Part shown: one piece after another, positions 47,401 to 55,588 of the stretch
Layout: each line of letters begins with the position of its first letter
How positions within the stretch are numbered: position 1 is the stretch's first letter
Assembly: GCA_900543205.1 (NCBI GenBank)
Contig: UQQM01000008.1
Coordinates: 1 to 64,000, forward strand
Reading direction: 5' to 3'
DNA: 64,000 nucleotides
DNA from: an uncultured Bacteroides sp.
GTDB taxonomy: Bacteria; Bacteroidota; Bacteroidia; Bacteroidales; UBA932
Translations under genes and position numbers: made by a program
Notes under the pieces: generated by a model
Database searches by the model: none
What the model saw: only the letters and a program-made list of their open reading frames with translations
What the model was told of the DNA's origin: nothing

Positions 47401-47533
47401 GCTATGGCTGCCAATGGGGGTGGTGATATGCTTCGGCACCCTGCTCTCCGTAATCATGATAACCCTGATCATGCCCGTCTCCTACTGGCAGATTTTCAGA
47501 AAGGACAGGCGTCCAAAGGAGGTGAACGAATGA
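44438..47533 (+). CDS. RND-family multidrug efflux permease
   Basis: 1031-residue inner-membrane proton antiporter, trimeric pump of a tripartite exporter. Twelve transmembrane segments in the usual RND pattern, with two large periplasmic loops (after helices 1 and 7). Helix 4 carries the proton-relay pair Asp406-Asp407 in GMIVDDSII, matching Asp407/408 of AcrB, which supports an HAE1-type drug pump rather than a metal exporter. Drug spectrum cannot be inferred. It follows the adaptor without a gap and overlaps tolC as ATGA. Confidence 0.96.
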   Translation: MENRKSSLILWTIRHKSIIYLILVVLVGIGIYGISKMNKDEYPSFEIKQGLVAAVYPGASSLQVEEQVAKPVEQVLLSFDEVNSQNLQITSKDGICYMLVDLTSPARTKDEVWSKIKMKLDETKSTLPPGVLALVVIDDFASVSSSLIAMESEDKSYSELMELADELCERLRTIPELAAVTVYGGLDEEIAVTVDMEKLSSYGISPTSLMLGYQSSTLQLPSGSFNSGYANSPIHISSPVGSEREIAERIVWSDPAGGIVRLKDIATVERRYKAPDSFVNYNGNSCLIISVEMRSDNDIVAFGKELDKVIDEYEQDLPESVTLTRITDQPKLVRNSVFSFLRDLVISMVVVILVMLMLFPMKSALIASSGVPVCTAVALAVMYLTGIGLNTVSLAALIVVLGMIVDDSIITMDGYMGELGKGMTREEAAQSSARELMMPMITATTGLSLMFFPAMGLITGYLGDFVTYFPWVVAIALTASLFYAIFVVPSLEVRFIRSANIEQDNIFSRIQKKFFYGLQKAYDTAQDWCFRHPRMTLSAGVGAVALAVVLFFQLNIQMMPMADRDFFAVEVTLDSNAGLEDTRAVVDSLQNMMLRDGRVESVTSFIGNSAPRFTATYTPATPSPNYAQLIVNTRSIEATKSILPEYEEKYEHYFPEALIRIKQMDYQAATPIEIRVQGADFDSIKPVADTVRAYLQAHDREMKWVHSTADDYLSCVEVSLDADEAARLGVNKAMLSLSLAGTLGSQPLASLWEGDKAIPVNLYSSGVRDGMPYDMIGNQQVSTSMPGISVPLRQVADVTPGWEPAQRIRYASEETIIVSADMKSGQSQPASMKHIRKFIDGLQLPEGVHISYGGLTAINTGVIPEILMSFICAVAVLFLFLLLHFRKISIAILAIVLSALCLFGAFLGLWIFGLDFSITAVLGLISLVGIIVRNGIILFEYAEELRFQRGLPVKEAAAMAGKRRMRPIFLTSCTTALGVLPMILSGDQLWLPMGVVICFGTLLSVIMITLIMPVSYWQIFRKDRRPKEVNE

Positions 47534-48909
47534 AAAAGACGGTTCTTGCGGCACTCGCCGCGCTGACATGCATCGCGGCTCCGGCCCAGGAGCTGAGGCT
47601 TACACTGGAGGAATGCCGCGAAATGGCCCTGCAGAACAACAGCTCCGCAGTAGGGGCCGCTCTCGACCTGGAGGCCGCGCGGTACCAGAAGCAGGAGGCT
47701 TTCGCCGAATACTTCCCCAGGGTGAGCGCGATGGGCTTCGGGTTCTGGGCCTTCGACCCGCTGCTCGAGATAGGGGTAAAGGACATCTTCGGAAACAATG
47801 ACTTCAGCAACAATCTCCAGGGTCTCATCGACTCATACGCGCCGATGTACGGCCTCCCGACCAGCTATACCACGCTCAGCCGGGGGTATCTCGCCGGAGT
47901 CAGCGTGATGCAGCCGATCTTCGCCGGAGGCAGGATAGTCAACGGCAACAGGCTTGCGGCCCTCGGCGTGGAGGCGGCAGGGCTGCAGCAGGAGGTGCAG
48001 AGACGCAGCACTTCGGATGAAATCGAGGGATACTGGTGGCAGGTGGTCTCACTCCAGGAGAAAAGGGAGCTGCTTGCGGGCTCGAAGGAGTTCGTCGACA
48101 CGCTCTTCCGCGATGTAACGGCCGCCTACGAAGCCGGACTGGTGACGGAAGACGAACTGCTGCAGGTCAAGCTGGCCCGCAACGAGCTGCTCTCGAACGA
48201 AGTGCAGCTGGACAACGGACTCAAGCTCGCAAAGATGAACCTGCTGAACTCGATAGGACAGGGCTATACGGTGATCAGCGCCAACGCCTCCGAGGAAAGG
48301 CCGTATATCGATTCGATAGTGCTGGCGGACGAGGAGGGACTGCCCGGACCGCCCGAAGCCTACTATGTGGACGAAGAGAGCATCGCGGCTTCGATGGAGG
48401 AGACGCGGCTGCTGGAGCTCCAGGTGGAGGCGGCGGAACTGCAGAAGAAGATGGCCCTCGGCGAGGCATTGCCGCAGCTGGCAGTGGGAGCCACCTACGG
48501 CTATTACGACTTCACCGGGAAAGGCGATTTCAACGGCCTCGCATTCGCCACCGTGCAGATTCCGATTTCGGACTGGGGCAAGACCTCCGCGAAGATGAAG
48601 CGCCTGCAGACCCAGGTCGACAAGGCGGCATCGCAGCGCGACTACCTCCAGTCCCAGATAATATTGGGAGTACGGCAGAGCTGGGTCGAGCTCAACTCGG
48701 CATGGAGCCAGTACCAGCTTGCCCTCGACTCCGAGGCTGCGGCCGAAGCCTCATTCGGCAGGGTCGAGCGCAACTACGAGGCAGGGATGGTGACAATAGC
48801 AGAACTGCTACAGTCGCAGACCAGCCTGCGTCAGGCCTCCGACAAGCGCGCCGACGCCCTCAACTCCTACCGCCAGGCGCTCCGGAAATGGCTTGACCTG
48901 GCACGGTAG
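47530..48909 (+). CDS. TolC-family outer-membrane efflux protein
   Basis: 459 residues; signal peptide 1-19 (ends PAQ). Two OEP repeats with long heptad-like helices (LTLEECREMALQNNSSAVGAALDLEAARYQKQEAF; the second near 340-380) typical of the TolC alpha-barrel. Last gene of the efflux operon; the ATG at 47530 overlaps the permease stop. A large stem-loop follows. Confidence 0.95.
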   Translation: MKKTVLAALAALTCIAAPAQELRLTLEECREMALQNNSSAVGAALDLEAARYQKQEAFAEYFPRVSAMGFGFWAFDPLLEIGVKDIFGNNDFSNNLQGLIDSYAPMYGLPTSYTTLSRGYLAGVSVMQPIFAGGRIVNGNRLAALGVEAAGLQQEVQRRSTSDEIEGYWWQVVSLQEKRELLAGSKEFVDTLFRDVTAAYEAGLVTEDELLQVKLARNELLSNEVQLDNGLKLAKMNLLNSIGQGYTVISANASEERPYIDSIVLADEEGLPGPPEAYYVDEESIAASMEETRLLELQVEAAELQKKMALGEALPQLAVGATYGYYDFTGKGDFNGLAFATVQIPISDWGKTSAKMKRLQTQVDKAASQRDYLQSQIILGVRQSWVELNSAWSQYQLALDSEAAAEASFGRVERNYEAGMVTIAELLQSQTSLRQASDKRADALNSYRQALRKWLDLAR

Positions 48910-48918
48910 CACCGCAAC

Positions 48919-49022
48919 GCCCGGCGGCACTGTTCGCCGGGGGCAGTGGCGGCTGGTGGCTGTTGCCGTGAAGGAGGCTTTCCCCAAATCCCTCGCCTCC
49001 TGAATGGCAACAGCCTCCAGCC
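48919..49022 (+). terminator. Structured 3' region of the RND operon
   Basis: Two hairpins: a short one with CCCGGCG/CGCCGGG arms (48920-48941), and a long interrupted stem between 48951 and 49022 (GGCTG, GGCTGTTGCC and GGAGGC each paired with complements on the right side). No T run follows, so it may stabilise mRNA ends or act with a factor rather than as a classic intrinsic terminator. Confidence 0.55.
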
Positions 49023-49047
49023 GCATACATCCCAATAAAAATATTAG

Positions 49048-49055
49048 TATCTTTA
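49048..49055 (+). promoter_or_regulatory. Probable -7 box of the mscS promoter
   Basis: TATCTTTA, one mismatch to TAnnTTTG, 18 nt before the mscS ATG in an A/T-rich stretch. Confidence 0.4.
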
Positions 49056-49073
49056 GACAAAAAATAAAGAGAA

Positions 49074-50036
49074 ATGCTGCTTCCGCCATTACAGACCCCC
49101 TCAGTAGAAGAAGTCGCCATCGAATCCGCCGACTCCGTCGTAGTAGGCATCGAGAACTTCGCCCACGACCTCGTCACCAACCCGACCGGAACCCTCCAGG
49201 ACCTCGGGCAGGACATCATAAACTTCGGACTGAAACTGCTTGCGGCCCTGCTGATCTACCTTGTCGGCGCATGGCTCATACGCCGCATCAAGAAAGGGCT
49301 CTCGCGGATGTTCATACGGCGCAACACCGAGAAGGCGCTCGCTTCCTTCGTGATGAGCTTCACCTCGATAGGACTCACCATCCTGCTGATCATCATCACG
49401 ATAAGCACGCTCGGAGTCAACACCACCTCCATCGCCGCCCTGATAGCCGCTGCCGGCGTGGCGATAGGAATGGCCCTCAGCGGAACCGTACAGAACTTCG
49501 CCGGAGGCATCATGATACTGATGTTCAAGCCTTTCAAGGCCGGAGACTACATCGAGTCCCAGGGCTACGAAGGCACGGTGACCTCCGTCAGCATCATCAG
49601 CACCACGATCACCACGACCGACAACAGGGCGATAATCCTGCCCAACGGAGCCCTGTTCAACGGGAACATCAACAACTACTCCCGGAATCCCCTGCGCAGG
49701 GTCGACTGGAAAATCGGCGTGGAATACGGCACCGACGCCGGCAAATGCATGGACAAGCTCATAGAGCTCGTGAAATCCGACCCCCGCGTGCTGGACTCCT
49801 CGGTCCAGGGAGCGGCCGACCCCGCAGTCACCCTTTCAGAGCTCGGCGACAGCGCGGTGGTCTTCTCCGTCAAGGTATGGGTCAGGACGGAAGACTACTG
49901 GGGAGTGCTCTACGACTACAACAAAAGGGTTTACGACGAGCTTCCGAAGGCCGGAATCGACTTCCCGTTCCCGCAGATGGACATCCATGTTCACAACACC
50001 ACGGAAAGCACGCCCGCCACTGCAAGGAACAGATAG
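49074..50036 (+). CDS. Small-conductance mechanosensitive channel (MscS family)
   Basis: 320 residues; protects against osmotic downshock. Three N-terminal transmembrane helices; the pore helix is recognisable as IAALIAAAGVAIGMALSGTVQNFAGGIMI, rich in packed Gly/Ala, followed by the beta domain (KAGDYIESQGYEGTVTSVSIISTTITTTDNRAIILPNGAL) and the cytoplasmic alpha/beta cap. An extra N-terminal stretch of about 35 residues precedes helix 1. Its 3' end overlaps the convergent TauE/SafE gene by 46 bp. Confidence 0.95.
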   Translation: MLLPPLQTPSVEEVAIESADSVVVGIENFAHDLVTNPTGTLQDLGQDIINFGLKLLAALLIYLVGAWLIRRIKKGLSRMFIRRNTEKALASFVMSFTSIGLTILLIIITISTLGVNTTSIAALIAAAGVAIGMALSGTVQNFAGGIMILMFKPFKAGDYIESQGYEGTVTSVSIISTTITTTDNRAIILPNGALFNGNINNYSRNPLRRVDWKIGVEYGTDAGKCMDKLIELVKSDPRVLDSSVQGAADPAVTLSELGDSAVVFSVKVWVRTEDYWGVLYDYNKRVYDELPKAGIDFPFPQMDIHVHNTTESTPATARNR

Positions 50037-50722
50037 ACTATCTTGCGCACATGGTCGTTATGCAGGCGGCTGTAGACTATCGCACCCACCCAGAGGCCGA
50101 GTGCGACTGCCGGCAGCGCCATGAGGGCGGACTCCAGCACTGTATGCGTCACGAAGCCGCTATGCCAGCGGAAAATGGTCATCATCAGATTGCCGGTCAC
50201 GAAATACCACTGCGTAGCGGCGATATATTCATCCTTGCTGTCGGATGACGCCATGAAATAGACGGCGGCGGGCGGCCCCTGCATCGCGAACATGCCTCCT
50301 AGCACGCCGGACAACGCACCCAGCGACACCTGGACCGGCAGCGTCGGCTTCAGGCGCACCTTGTCGTTGAAGAAGAAAAGATATATGCTCACGATTATCA
50401 GGGCTATGCCGAACCATCTCTTCAGCGAATGCCCGTCGACCACGGTCAGAACCCTCACCGAGAAGAACGAGAGCACGACGAAGGTCAGCAATATCGGGAG
50501 CAGCTTCTTCAGCCTGACATATCTGCGCTGCCGGACAGCCGGGACTATCGCCATGCAGGCCGCAAGTATGCCGGAAAGCGCCGTCGCCTCGCCATAGGTG
50601 GGCATGATGTAGGGAAGCATAATCATCATGATTATGCCGAAACCGAAGCCGGTCACCCTTTGGACGAAGCTGGAAAGCGCGGCGAAGAGCGCAATCAACA
50701 ATATGGTCAGGACTGAAGTCAT
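49991..50722 (-). CDS. TauE/SafE-family anion permease
   Basis: 243-residue inner-membrane protein with about seven to eight helices. Starts with the family's FVQRVTGFGFGIIMMIMLP and has the repeated mid-protein GGMFAMQGPPAAVYFM. The family includes sulfite and sulfoacetate exporters; the substrate here is unknown. Overlaps mscS 3' end by 46 bp and lies 73 bp from the permease genes of the next operon on the same strand, which probably have separate transcription. Confidence 0.88.
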   Translation of the reverse strand: MTSVLTILLIALFAALSSFVQRVTGFGFGIIMMIMLPYIMPTYGEATALSGILAACMAIVPAVRQRRYVRLKKLLPILLTFVVLSFFSVRVLTVVDGHSLKRWFGIALIIVSIYLFFFNDKVRLKPTLPVQVSLGALSGVLGGMFAMQGPPAAVYFMASSDSKDEYIAATQWYFVTGNLMMTIFRWHSGFVTHTVLESALMALPAVALGLWVGAIVYSRLHNDHVRKIVYLFLAVAGVLSVVL

Positions 50723-50795
50723 CTTTCAGTTTAACAATATAGCAAAAAAATCGCCACATTCCGCCGCCGCAGCCGGAAAACTTCGTCAGGCGGCA

Positions 50796-51893
50796 TCAGT
50801 CCGACTTCCGGTAGCTCAGAATCGCCCATGTGACTGTCACAGCGCCCAGTCCGGCGAGCCCTGCGGCATCGTACCAGATGTCCGGCAGGGAACTGCCCTT
50901 CAGGAACACGGCGCGCATCGCATCGGCGTAGTATCTCATCGGATTGATGCAGGTTATGGCCTGCGCCCAGCCGGGCATCGACGCTATGGGCGTGAAGATT
51001 CCGCTCATCAGCATGAAGACCACGGCAAAGAACCATATCACGAACATGGCCTGTTGCGAATTGCTGCTGTAGTTGGAAATCAGGAGCCCGAGGCCCGCCA
51101 TGACCAGTATGTGGAGCGCGGTGAAGAAATAGACCCACAGCAGGCTGCCCCGGCACACGTAACCGAAAACCAGCCAGGCGATTATCAGGCAGGCGGTGAG
51201 TATGAAGAACGCCACTGCCCAGTAGGGAATCATCTTGCAGACCATGAAGGCCGTCTTGCTCACCGGGGTCACGTTGATCTGCTCTATGGTGCCGGCCTCC
51301 TTCTCGCCCACTATGTTCAGCGAGGGCAGGAAGGCAGTAATCATCGTGATGGCTATCACTATCAGTGCGGGAACCATGAACAGCTTGTAGTCCATATACG
51401 GATTGAAGTAGTATTTCTCCGAGACGTCGGCCTGCGGGGCGGCGGAACCCTGCGGCTCCCCCTTGTCCGCGAGATACATCCTCACGCAGCTTAGCAGATA
51501 CTGGGAGCCCATGCTGCCCTTGGTGCCGTTGACCGTGTTCAGCTTTATGCCGAGCGGCAGGCCGGAACCGAGGGCCACCTGCCTGTCAAAATCCGGCATT
51601 ATGGTCAGCACGGCGTCCACCTTGTTGGCGTCCATCAGTTTCTGTGCCTCGGCAGGATCCCTGCAGACGTCAACGAGCCTGAAATATCCCGACGAGGTGC
51701 ATTTCTCCACAAGCAGCGAGGATTCCCGGCTCACGCAGCCGTCCACCACCGCAAGATTGATGTTCCTGATATCCATGCTCACCGCAAAGGGGAAGACCAG
51801 CATCATCAGCACAGGGAACGCGAGAGCCATCCTCGGGAGGCCCGGGTCCCTGAAAAACTGTTTGAATTCCTTTTCCAAAAGATACTTCCACAT
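50796..51893 (-). CDS. ABC-2 permease (YbhR-like)
   Basis: 365 residues. One N-terminal helix, a large extracytoplasmic loop (about 45-170), then five C-terminal helices with the ABC-2 motif VGEKEAGTIEQINVTPVSK. Order and sequence resemble YbhR of the E. coli YbhFSR exporter. Last gene of the export operon; 10 bp after the second permease gene. Confidence 0.9.
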   Translation of the reverse strand: MWKYLLEKEFKQFFRDPGLPRMALAFPVLMMLVFPFAVSMDIRNINLAVVDGCVSRESSLLVEKCTSSGYFRLVDVCRDPAEAQKLMDANKVDAVLTIMPDFDRQVALGSGLPLGIKLNTVNGTKGSMGSQYLLSCVRMYLADKGEPQGSAAPQADVSEKYYFNPYMDYKLFMVPALIVIAITMITAFLPSLNIVGEKEAGTIEQINVTPVSKTAFMVCKMIPYWAVAFFILTACLIIAWLVFGYVCRGSLLWVYFFTALHILVMAGLGLLISNYSSNSQQAMFVIWFFAVVFMLMSGIFTPIASMPGWAQAITCINPMRYYADAMRAVFLKGSSLPDIWYDAAGLAGLGAVTVTWAILSYRKSD

Positions 51894-51903
51894 AGCGCGC
51901 CTC

Positions 51904-53013
51904 CTATTGCAGCCTTGTCCTGAAACTTCTGATGCTGACCGCGAGCAGCACGGCGGCCATGCCGGAAAGTATGGCCAGCTCGCCGGCCACCGACGCCAGC
52001 CCGCCGCCCTGTATCATGATCTTCTTGACCATTATTATGAACCATTTCGCCGGAATTATGTCGGAAAACCACTGAAGGGGCAGAGGCATGTTCTCGCACG
52101 GGAAGATGATTCCGGAAAATATCATCGTAGGCATCGTGAGCCCCATTCCGCATATCAGCATGGCCGTCCTCTGGGTGGACGAAATCACCGACACCAGTAT
52201 GCCCACGGCAAGGGAGGTCACCACGAAGACCGTGGCCACCAGGGCCAGGAGCGCCAGGCTTCCGCGCACGGGCACCTCCATCACATAATGCGAAAGCAGC
52301 AGTATGCTAGCGAAATTCAGCACCGAAAGCAGCAGATAGGGCACGAGCTTGCTGAAAATTATCCACAGCGGCCTCACTGGCGACACCAGCAGCAACTCCA
52401 GCGTGCCCGTCTCCTTCTCCCTCACGATCGAGACCGCCGTCATCATGGAGCATATCAGCATGAGAATCAGCCCCATGACGCCCGGAACGAAATTATACGA
52501 CGACTTCATCGCGGGGTTGTACATAAGCTGGACCACCGGGGTCATGGACGGCTGCGGGCTCCCGCTCATCCCGATGCTGACATCCTGCTGCTCCTGCTGT
52601 ATGACCCCCGCCACGTAGCTCGTGATGATTCTCGCCGTGTTCGGGTCGGACCCGTCGCCGATGATTCTTATCGCGGCCTCCCCCGACGGCAGCGAACGTC
52701 CGAAATTCCGGCTGAAGCAGACCACGGCGTCGGCTCCGTTCCTGCGGAAAAGTTCCTCGATCCCGTCCGGGCCCGGCAGCTGCCCGGCATATTCCAGGTA
52801 CCTGTTGTTCTCTATCCTCTCCACGGCTTCCCTGACCCGCGTGTCGGACATGTCGCCGCAGAACGCCACCCTGGCGCGCGTGACCTCCGTGCTCACCGCG
52901 AAGCCGAAGAGTATGATCTGCACCACCGGCATAATCATGACGATCAGTATGGTGCGCTTGTCCCTGAAGATATGGCGGCACTCCTTTCTGACAAGTGACA
53001 GGAACTCCTTCAT
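51904..53013 (-). CDS. ABC-2 permease (YbhS-like)
   Basis: 369 residues with the same topology: helix 1 (TILIVMIMPVVQIILFGFAVS), large loop, five C-terminal helices and the motif VREKETGTLELLLVSPVRP. Paralogous to the next permease; the pair forms the membrane heterodimer. Starts 2 bp after the ATPase stop, so translation is coupled. Confidence 0.92.
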   Translation of the reverse strand: MKEFLSLVRKECRHIFRDKRTILIVMIMPVVQIILFGFAVSTEVTRARVAFCGDMSDTRVREAVERIENNRYLEYAGQLPGPDGIEELFRRNGADAVVCFSRNFGRSLPSGEAAIRIIGDGSDPNTARIITSYVAGVIQQEQQDVSIGMSGSPQPSMTPVVQLMYNPAMKSSYNFVPGVMGLILMLICSMMTAVSIVREKETGTLELLLVSPVRPLWIIFSKLVPYLLLSVLNFASILLLSHYVMEVPVRGSLALLALVATVFVVTSLAVGILVSVISSTQRTAMLICGMGLTMPTMIFSGIIFPCENMPLPLQWFSDIIPAKWFIIMVKKIMIQGGGLASVAGELAILSGMAAVLLAVSIRSFRTRLQ

Positions 53014-53015
53014 GT

Positions 53016-53762
53016 TCAGCCCTCCCTTTCAGCCCTGCCGGCCACCAGCCGGAACACCCCGTCCATGCCGCCGGCCCCGAACTCCCGCTTCAGGCTTTCG
53101 GGAGAGCCCATCGCGGCTATTCTCCCGTCCACCATTATGGACACGCGGTCGCAGTATTCGGCCTCGTCCATGTAGTGCGTGGTCACGAAGACCGTGGTGC
53201 CCCGGCCGGCCGTCTCATAAATGAGCTCCCAGAACCTGCGCCTGGTCTCCGGATCCACTCCCCCGGTGGGCTCGTCGAGAAAGATGATGTCCGGAGCGTG
53301 CACGAGCGCGATGCAGAACGAGAGCTTCTGTTTCCATCCGAGAGGCAGCTCGCCGGCGTATTTGTCGCCCTCGCCCTCCATTCCGAGCATACCGAGCATC
53401 TCCCGGGTCTTTTCCTTTATCCGCCCGTCCTTGAGGCCGTAGATGCCTCCGAACAGGCGTATGTTCTCCCTTACCGTGAGGTCGGGATAGAGCGAGAACT
53501 TCTGGCTCATGTAGCCTATGTTCCTCTTTATCTTTTCCTGCTCCCTGCAGATGTCGAAGCCGGCTACCGTGCCGCCGCCTCCGGAAGGACGGCTCAGCCC
53601 GCACAATATCCTCATCGCGGTGGTCTTGCCGGCGCCGTTGGCCCCGAGGAAGCCGAATATCTCCCCACGGCGGACGTCGAAGCTTATGCCGTCCACCGCC
53701 GTGAAGCCGCCGAACCTCTTCGTGAGGTTCCGTATCTCTATCACATTGCCCGCTGCGTCCAT
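53016..53762 (-). CDS. ABC ATPase, second half of a split YbhF
   Basis: 248 residues. Walker A GANGAGKT, D-loop region FLDEPTGGVDPETRR and switch TTHYMDEAEYCDR are intact. The signature is LPLGWKQK instead of LSGGxxQ; this LPLG form is also typical of the second ATPase half of E. coli YbhF, which is a fused double ATPase. Here the halves are separate genes with a 22-bp overlap. ATG 53762 is chosen because the longer frame to 54077 lies inside the first ATPase. Confidence 0.92.
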   Translation of the reverse strand: MDAAGNVIEIRNLTKRFGGFTAVDGISFDVRRGEIFGFLGANGAGKTTAMRILCGLSRPSGGGGTVAGFDICREQEKIKRNIGYMSQKFSLYPDLTVRENIRLFGGIYGLKDGRIKEKTREMLGMLGMEGEGDKYAGELPLGWKQKLSFCIALVHAPDIIFLDEPTGGVDPETRRRFWELIYETAGRGTTVFVTTHYMDEAEYCDRVSIMVDGRIAAMGSPESLKREFGAGGMDGVFRLVAGRAEREG

Positions 53763-54667
53763 TTTCCTGAAAGTTGCATGAAACAGTCTTCTATGCCCGG
53801 CTCTATTTCCCTGACGCTGCAATCGCCGAAGCCCCTGGCCGCAAGCCCGCCCAGCAGCGTCTCCCGATCCGTCCTGGCAGGGTCGTAGGCGAGATGGTGG
53901 CAATCTCCGAAGGAAAAGCAGCTCACCGCCCCGTCCAGCCCCCTGAGGGCCTTCAGCAGCGGATACATCCTGTTTCCCCTGACGGCGAGTATCCTGTAGG
54001 GATATGCCGACACTATCTGCGAAGGCGTCCCGGAGCCTATGATCTCGCCCGAGCGTATCAGGGCGAGACGGTCGCATAGCGCGGCCTCGTCCATGTACGG
54101 AGTTGACACGAACACGGTCACCCCCGACTCCCGTATGCGTCCCAGCATGGTCCAGAAGTCTCCCCGGCTCACGGCGTCCACTCCGGTGGTGGGCTCGTCA
54201 AGGAAAAGCACCGACGGCCTGTGGACCAGCGCGCAGCACAGGGCCAGCTTCTGCTTCATCCCGCCCGAGAGCTTGCCCGCCCGGCGTCCGCTGAACGGCT
54301 CTATCTGCGAATATATCTCCCTTATCGTATCGTAGCTCCGCTCTATCGTGGTCCCGAACAGCGTCGCATAGAACTCCAGATTCTCCCTTACGCTGAGGTC
54401 CTGATAGAGCGAGAACCTCCCCGGCATGTAGCCTATGATCTTCCTGATGCTGAAATAATCGCGGACAATGTCGAGACCGCATATCCTCCCGCTTCCGGCG
54501 TCCGGAAGCATCAGAGTGGTCATCATGCGGAACAGCGTGGTCTTTCCCGCCCCGTCGGGGCCGATGAGTCCGAATATCTCCCCTTCCCTGACGTTCAGGG
54601 AGATATCCTTCACCGCCCGGAGCTGTCCGTAGCTTTTCGACATTCCCTTTATTTCGATGGCATCCAT
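53741..54667 (-). CDS. ABC ATPase, first half of a split YbhF
   Basis: 308 residues. Walker A GPDGAGKT (Asp replacing the usual Asn, as in YbhF), signature KLSGGMKQKLAL, Walker B VLFLDEPTTGVD, and a C-terminal regulatory stretch of about 90 residues ending FGDCSVREIEPGIEDCFMQL, the linker-like end of the first YbhF half. Follows the HlyD gene by 3 bp. Confidence 0.93.
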   Translation of the reverse strand: MDAIEIKGMSKSYGQLRAVKDISLNVREGEIFGLIGPDGAGKTTLFRMMTTLMLPDAGSGRICGLDIVRDYFSIRKIIGYMPGRFSLYQDLSVRENLEFYATLFGTTIERSYDTIREIYSQIEPFSGRRAGKLSGGMKQKLALCCALVHRPSVLFLDEPTTGVDAVSRGDFWTMLGRIRESGVTVFVSTPYMDEAALCDRLALIRSGEIIGSGTPSQIVSAYPYRILAVRGNRMYPLLKALRGLDGAVSCFSFGDCHHLAYDPARTDRETLLGGLAARGFGDCSVREIEPGIEDCFMQLSGKWTQRAM

Positions 54668-54670
54668 GGC

Positions 54671-55588
54671 TCAGTCGGCGACGATATAGGCATACATTCC
54701 CAGACGCAGGGGGCTGCCCTTGTCCACGGCGACCTTGACGGCATACACGAGGTCCGCCCTCTCGTCCCTGGTCTGGATGTTCTTCGGCGTGAACTCCGCC
54801 TCCTCCGAAATCCAGGTGACCGTCCCTCCGTATTCCCGGAGCTGCCTGGAGCCGTCATCGGGCAGGACCTTCACCCGGTCGCCGGGCTTCAGTCCGGCCA
54901 GCTGGGCGGTGGAGAAATACGCCCTCACGTAGAGCTCGTCCATGTCGACTATGGTGAAGAGCGGCTTTCCGGCGGTGACCATCTCGCCCTCTTCGACATA
55001 TTTGGTGAGAACGGTGCCGCCGATGGGCGAACATACCCTGCATTTCCTCAACTTGTCCTCGGTTTCGGCTATCTGGACTTCGATGGTGGCTATCTCGGCG
55101 GCGATGCCCTCGTTGTTCTGCCTGTAGTTCTGCTCCGCCGCTGCTATCTGGCCCTGCAGGATGTCTATCTGCGAGTTCAGGTCATCGACCTGCTTCTGCG
55201 TCCCGGCATCCCGGGCCAGCAGGGCGGAGGCGCGCTTCAGCTCCCGGGAGAGGTTCTCCAACTGCGCATACTGCGGCCTCATCTGGCATTCCACGTCCAC
55301 CTCCTTGACTGCGGCGCTGGCCTTCCTGCGCAGGAGTTCTTCGCGCTGCAGCCATAACTGCACCGTGTCTATGCTGCCCACGCACTCCCCTTTCAGGAGC
55401 CTGTCGCCCTCGATGACGTCCAGTCTCACCATCCGCCCGCCGTTTTCGGCGGACACGGTGACTTCCACGGCGTCCACCTGCCCGCACGCGTCATAGTCGG
55501 GCGTTCTCGGTCCGCAGCCGGCGACGGACAGCACCGCCGCGACAGCCGCCATGATTCTCGTATTTTCCATTGTCAAGCTTGTTTTCAT
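54671..55588 (-). CDS. HlyD-family adaptor lipoprotein (YbhG-like)
   Basis: 305 residues. Signal with lipobox SVAGC (Cys near 25). Lipoyl-like halves (ENGGRMVRLDVIEGDRLLKG and CSPIGGTVLTKYVEEGEMVTAGKPLFTIVD) flank a long coiled-coil hairpin (about 65-165). It links the ABC permease to TolC. Start ATG 55588 shares its A with the upstream tolC stop (TAATG), which decides the start. Confidence 0.93.
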   Translation of the reverse strand: MKTSLTMENTRIMAAVAAVLSVAGCGPRTPDYDACGQVDAVEVTVSAENGGRMVRLDVIEGDRLLKGECVGSIDTVQLWLQREELLRRKASAAVKEVDVECQMRPQYAQLENLSRELKRASALLARDAGTQKQVDDLNSQIDILQGQIAAAEQNYRQNNEGIAAEIATIEVQIAETEDKLRKCRVCSPIGGTVLTKYVEEGEMVTAGKPLFTIVDMDELYVRAYFSTAQLAGLKPGDRVKVLPDDGSRQLREYGGTVTWISEEAEFTPKNIQTRDERADLVYAVKVAVDKGSPLRLGMYAYIVAD

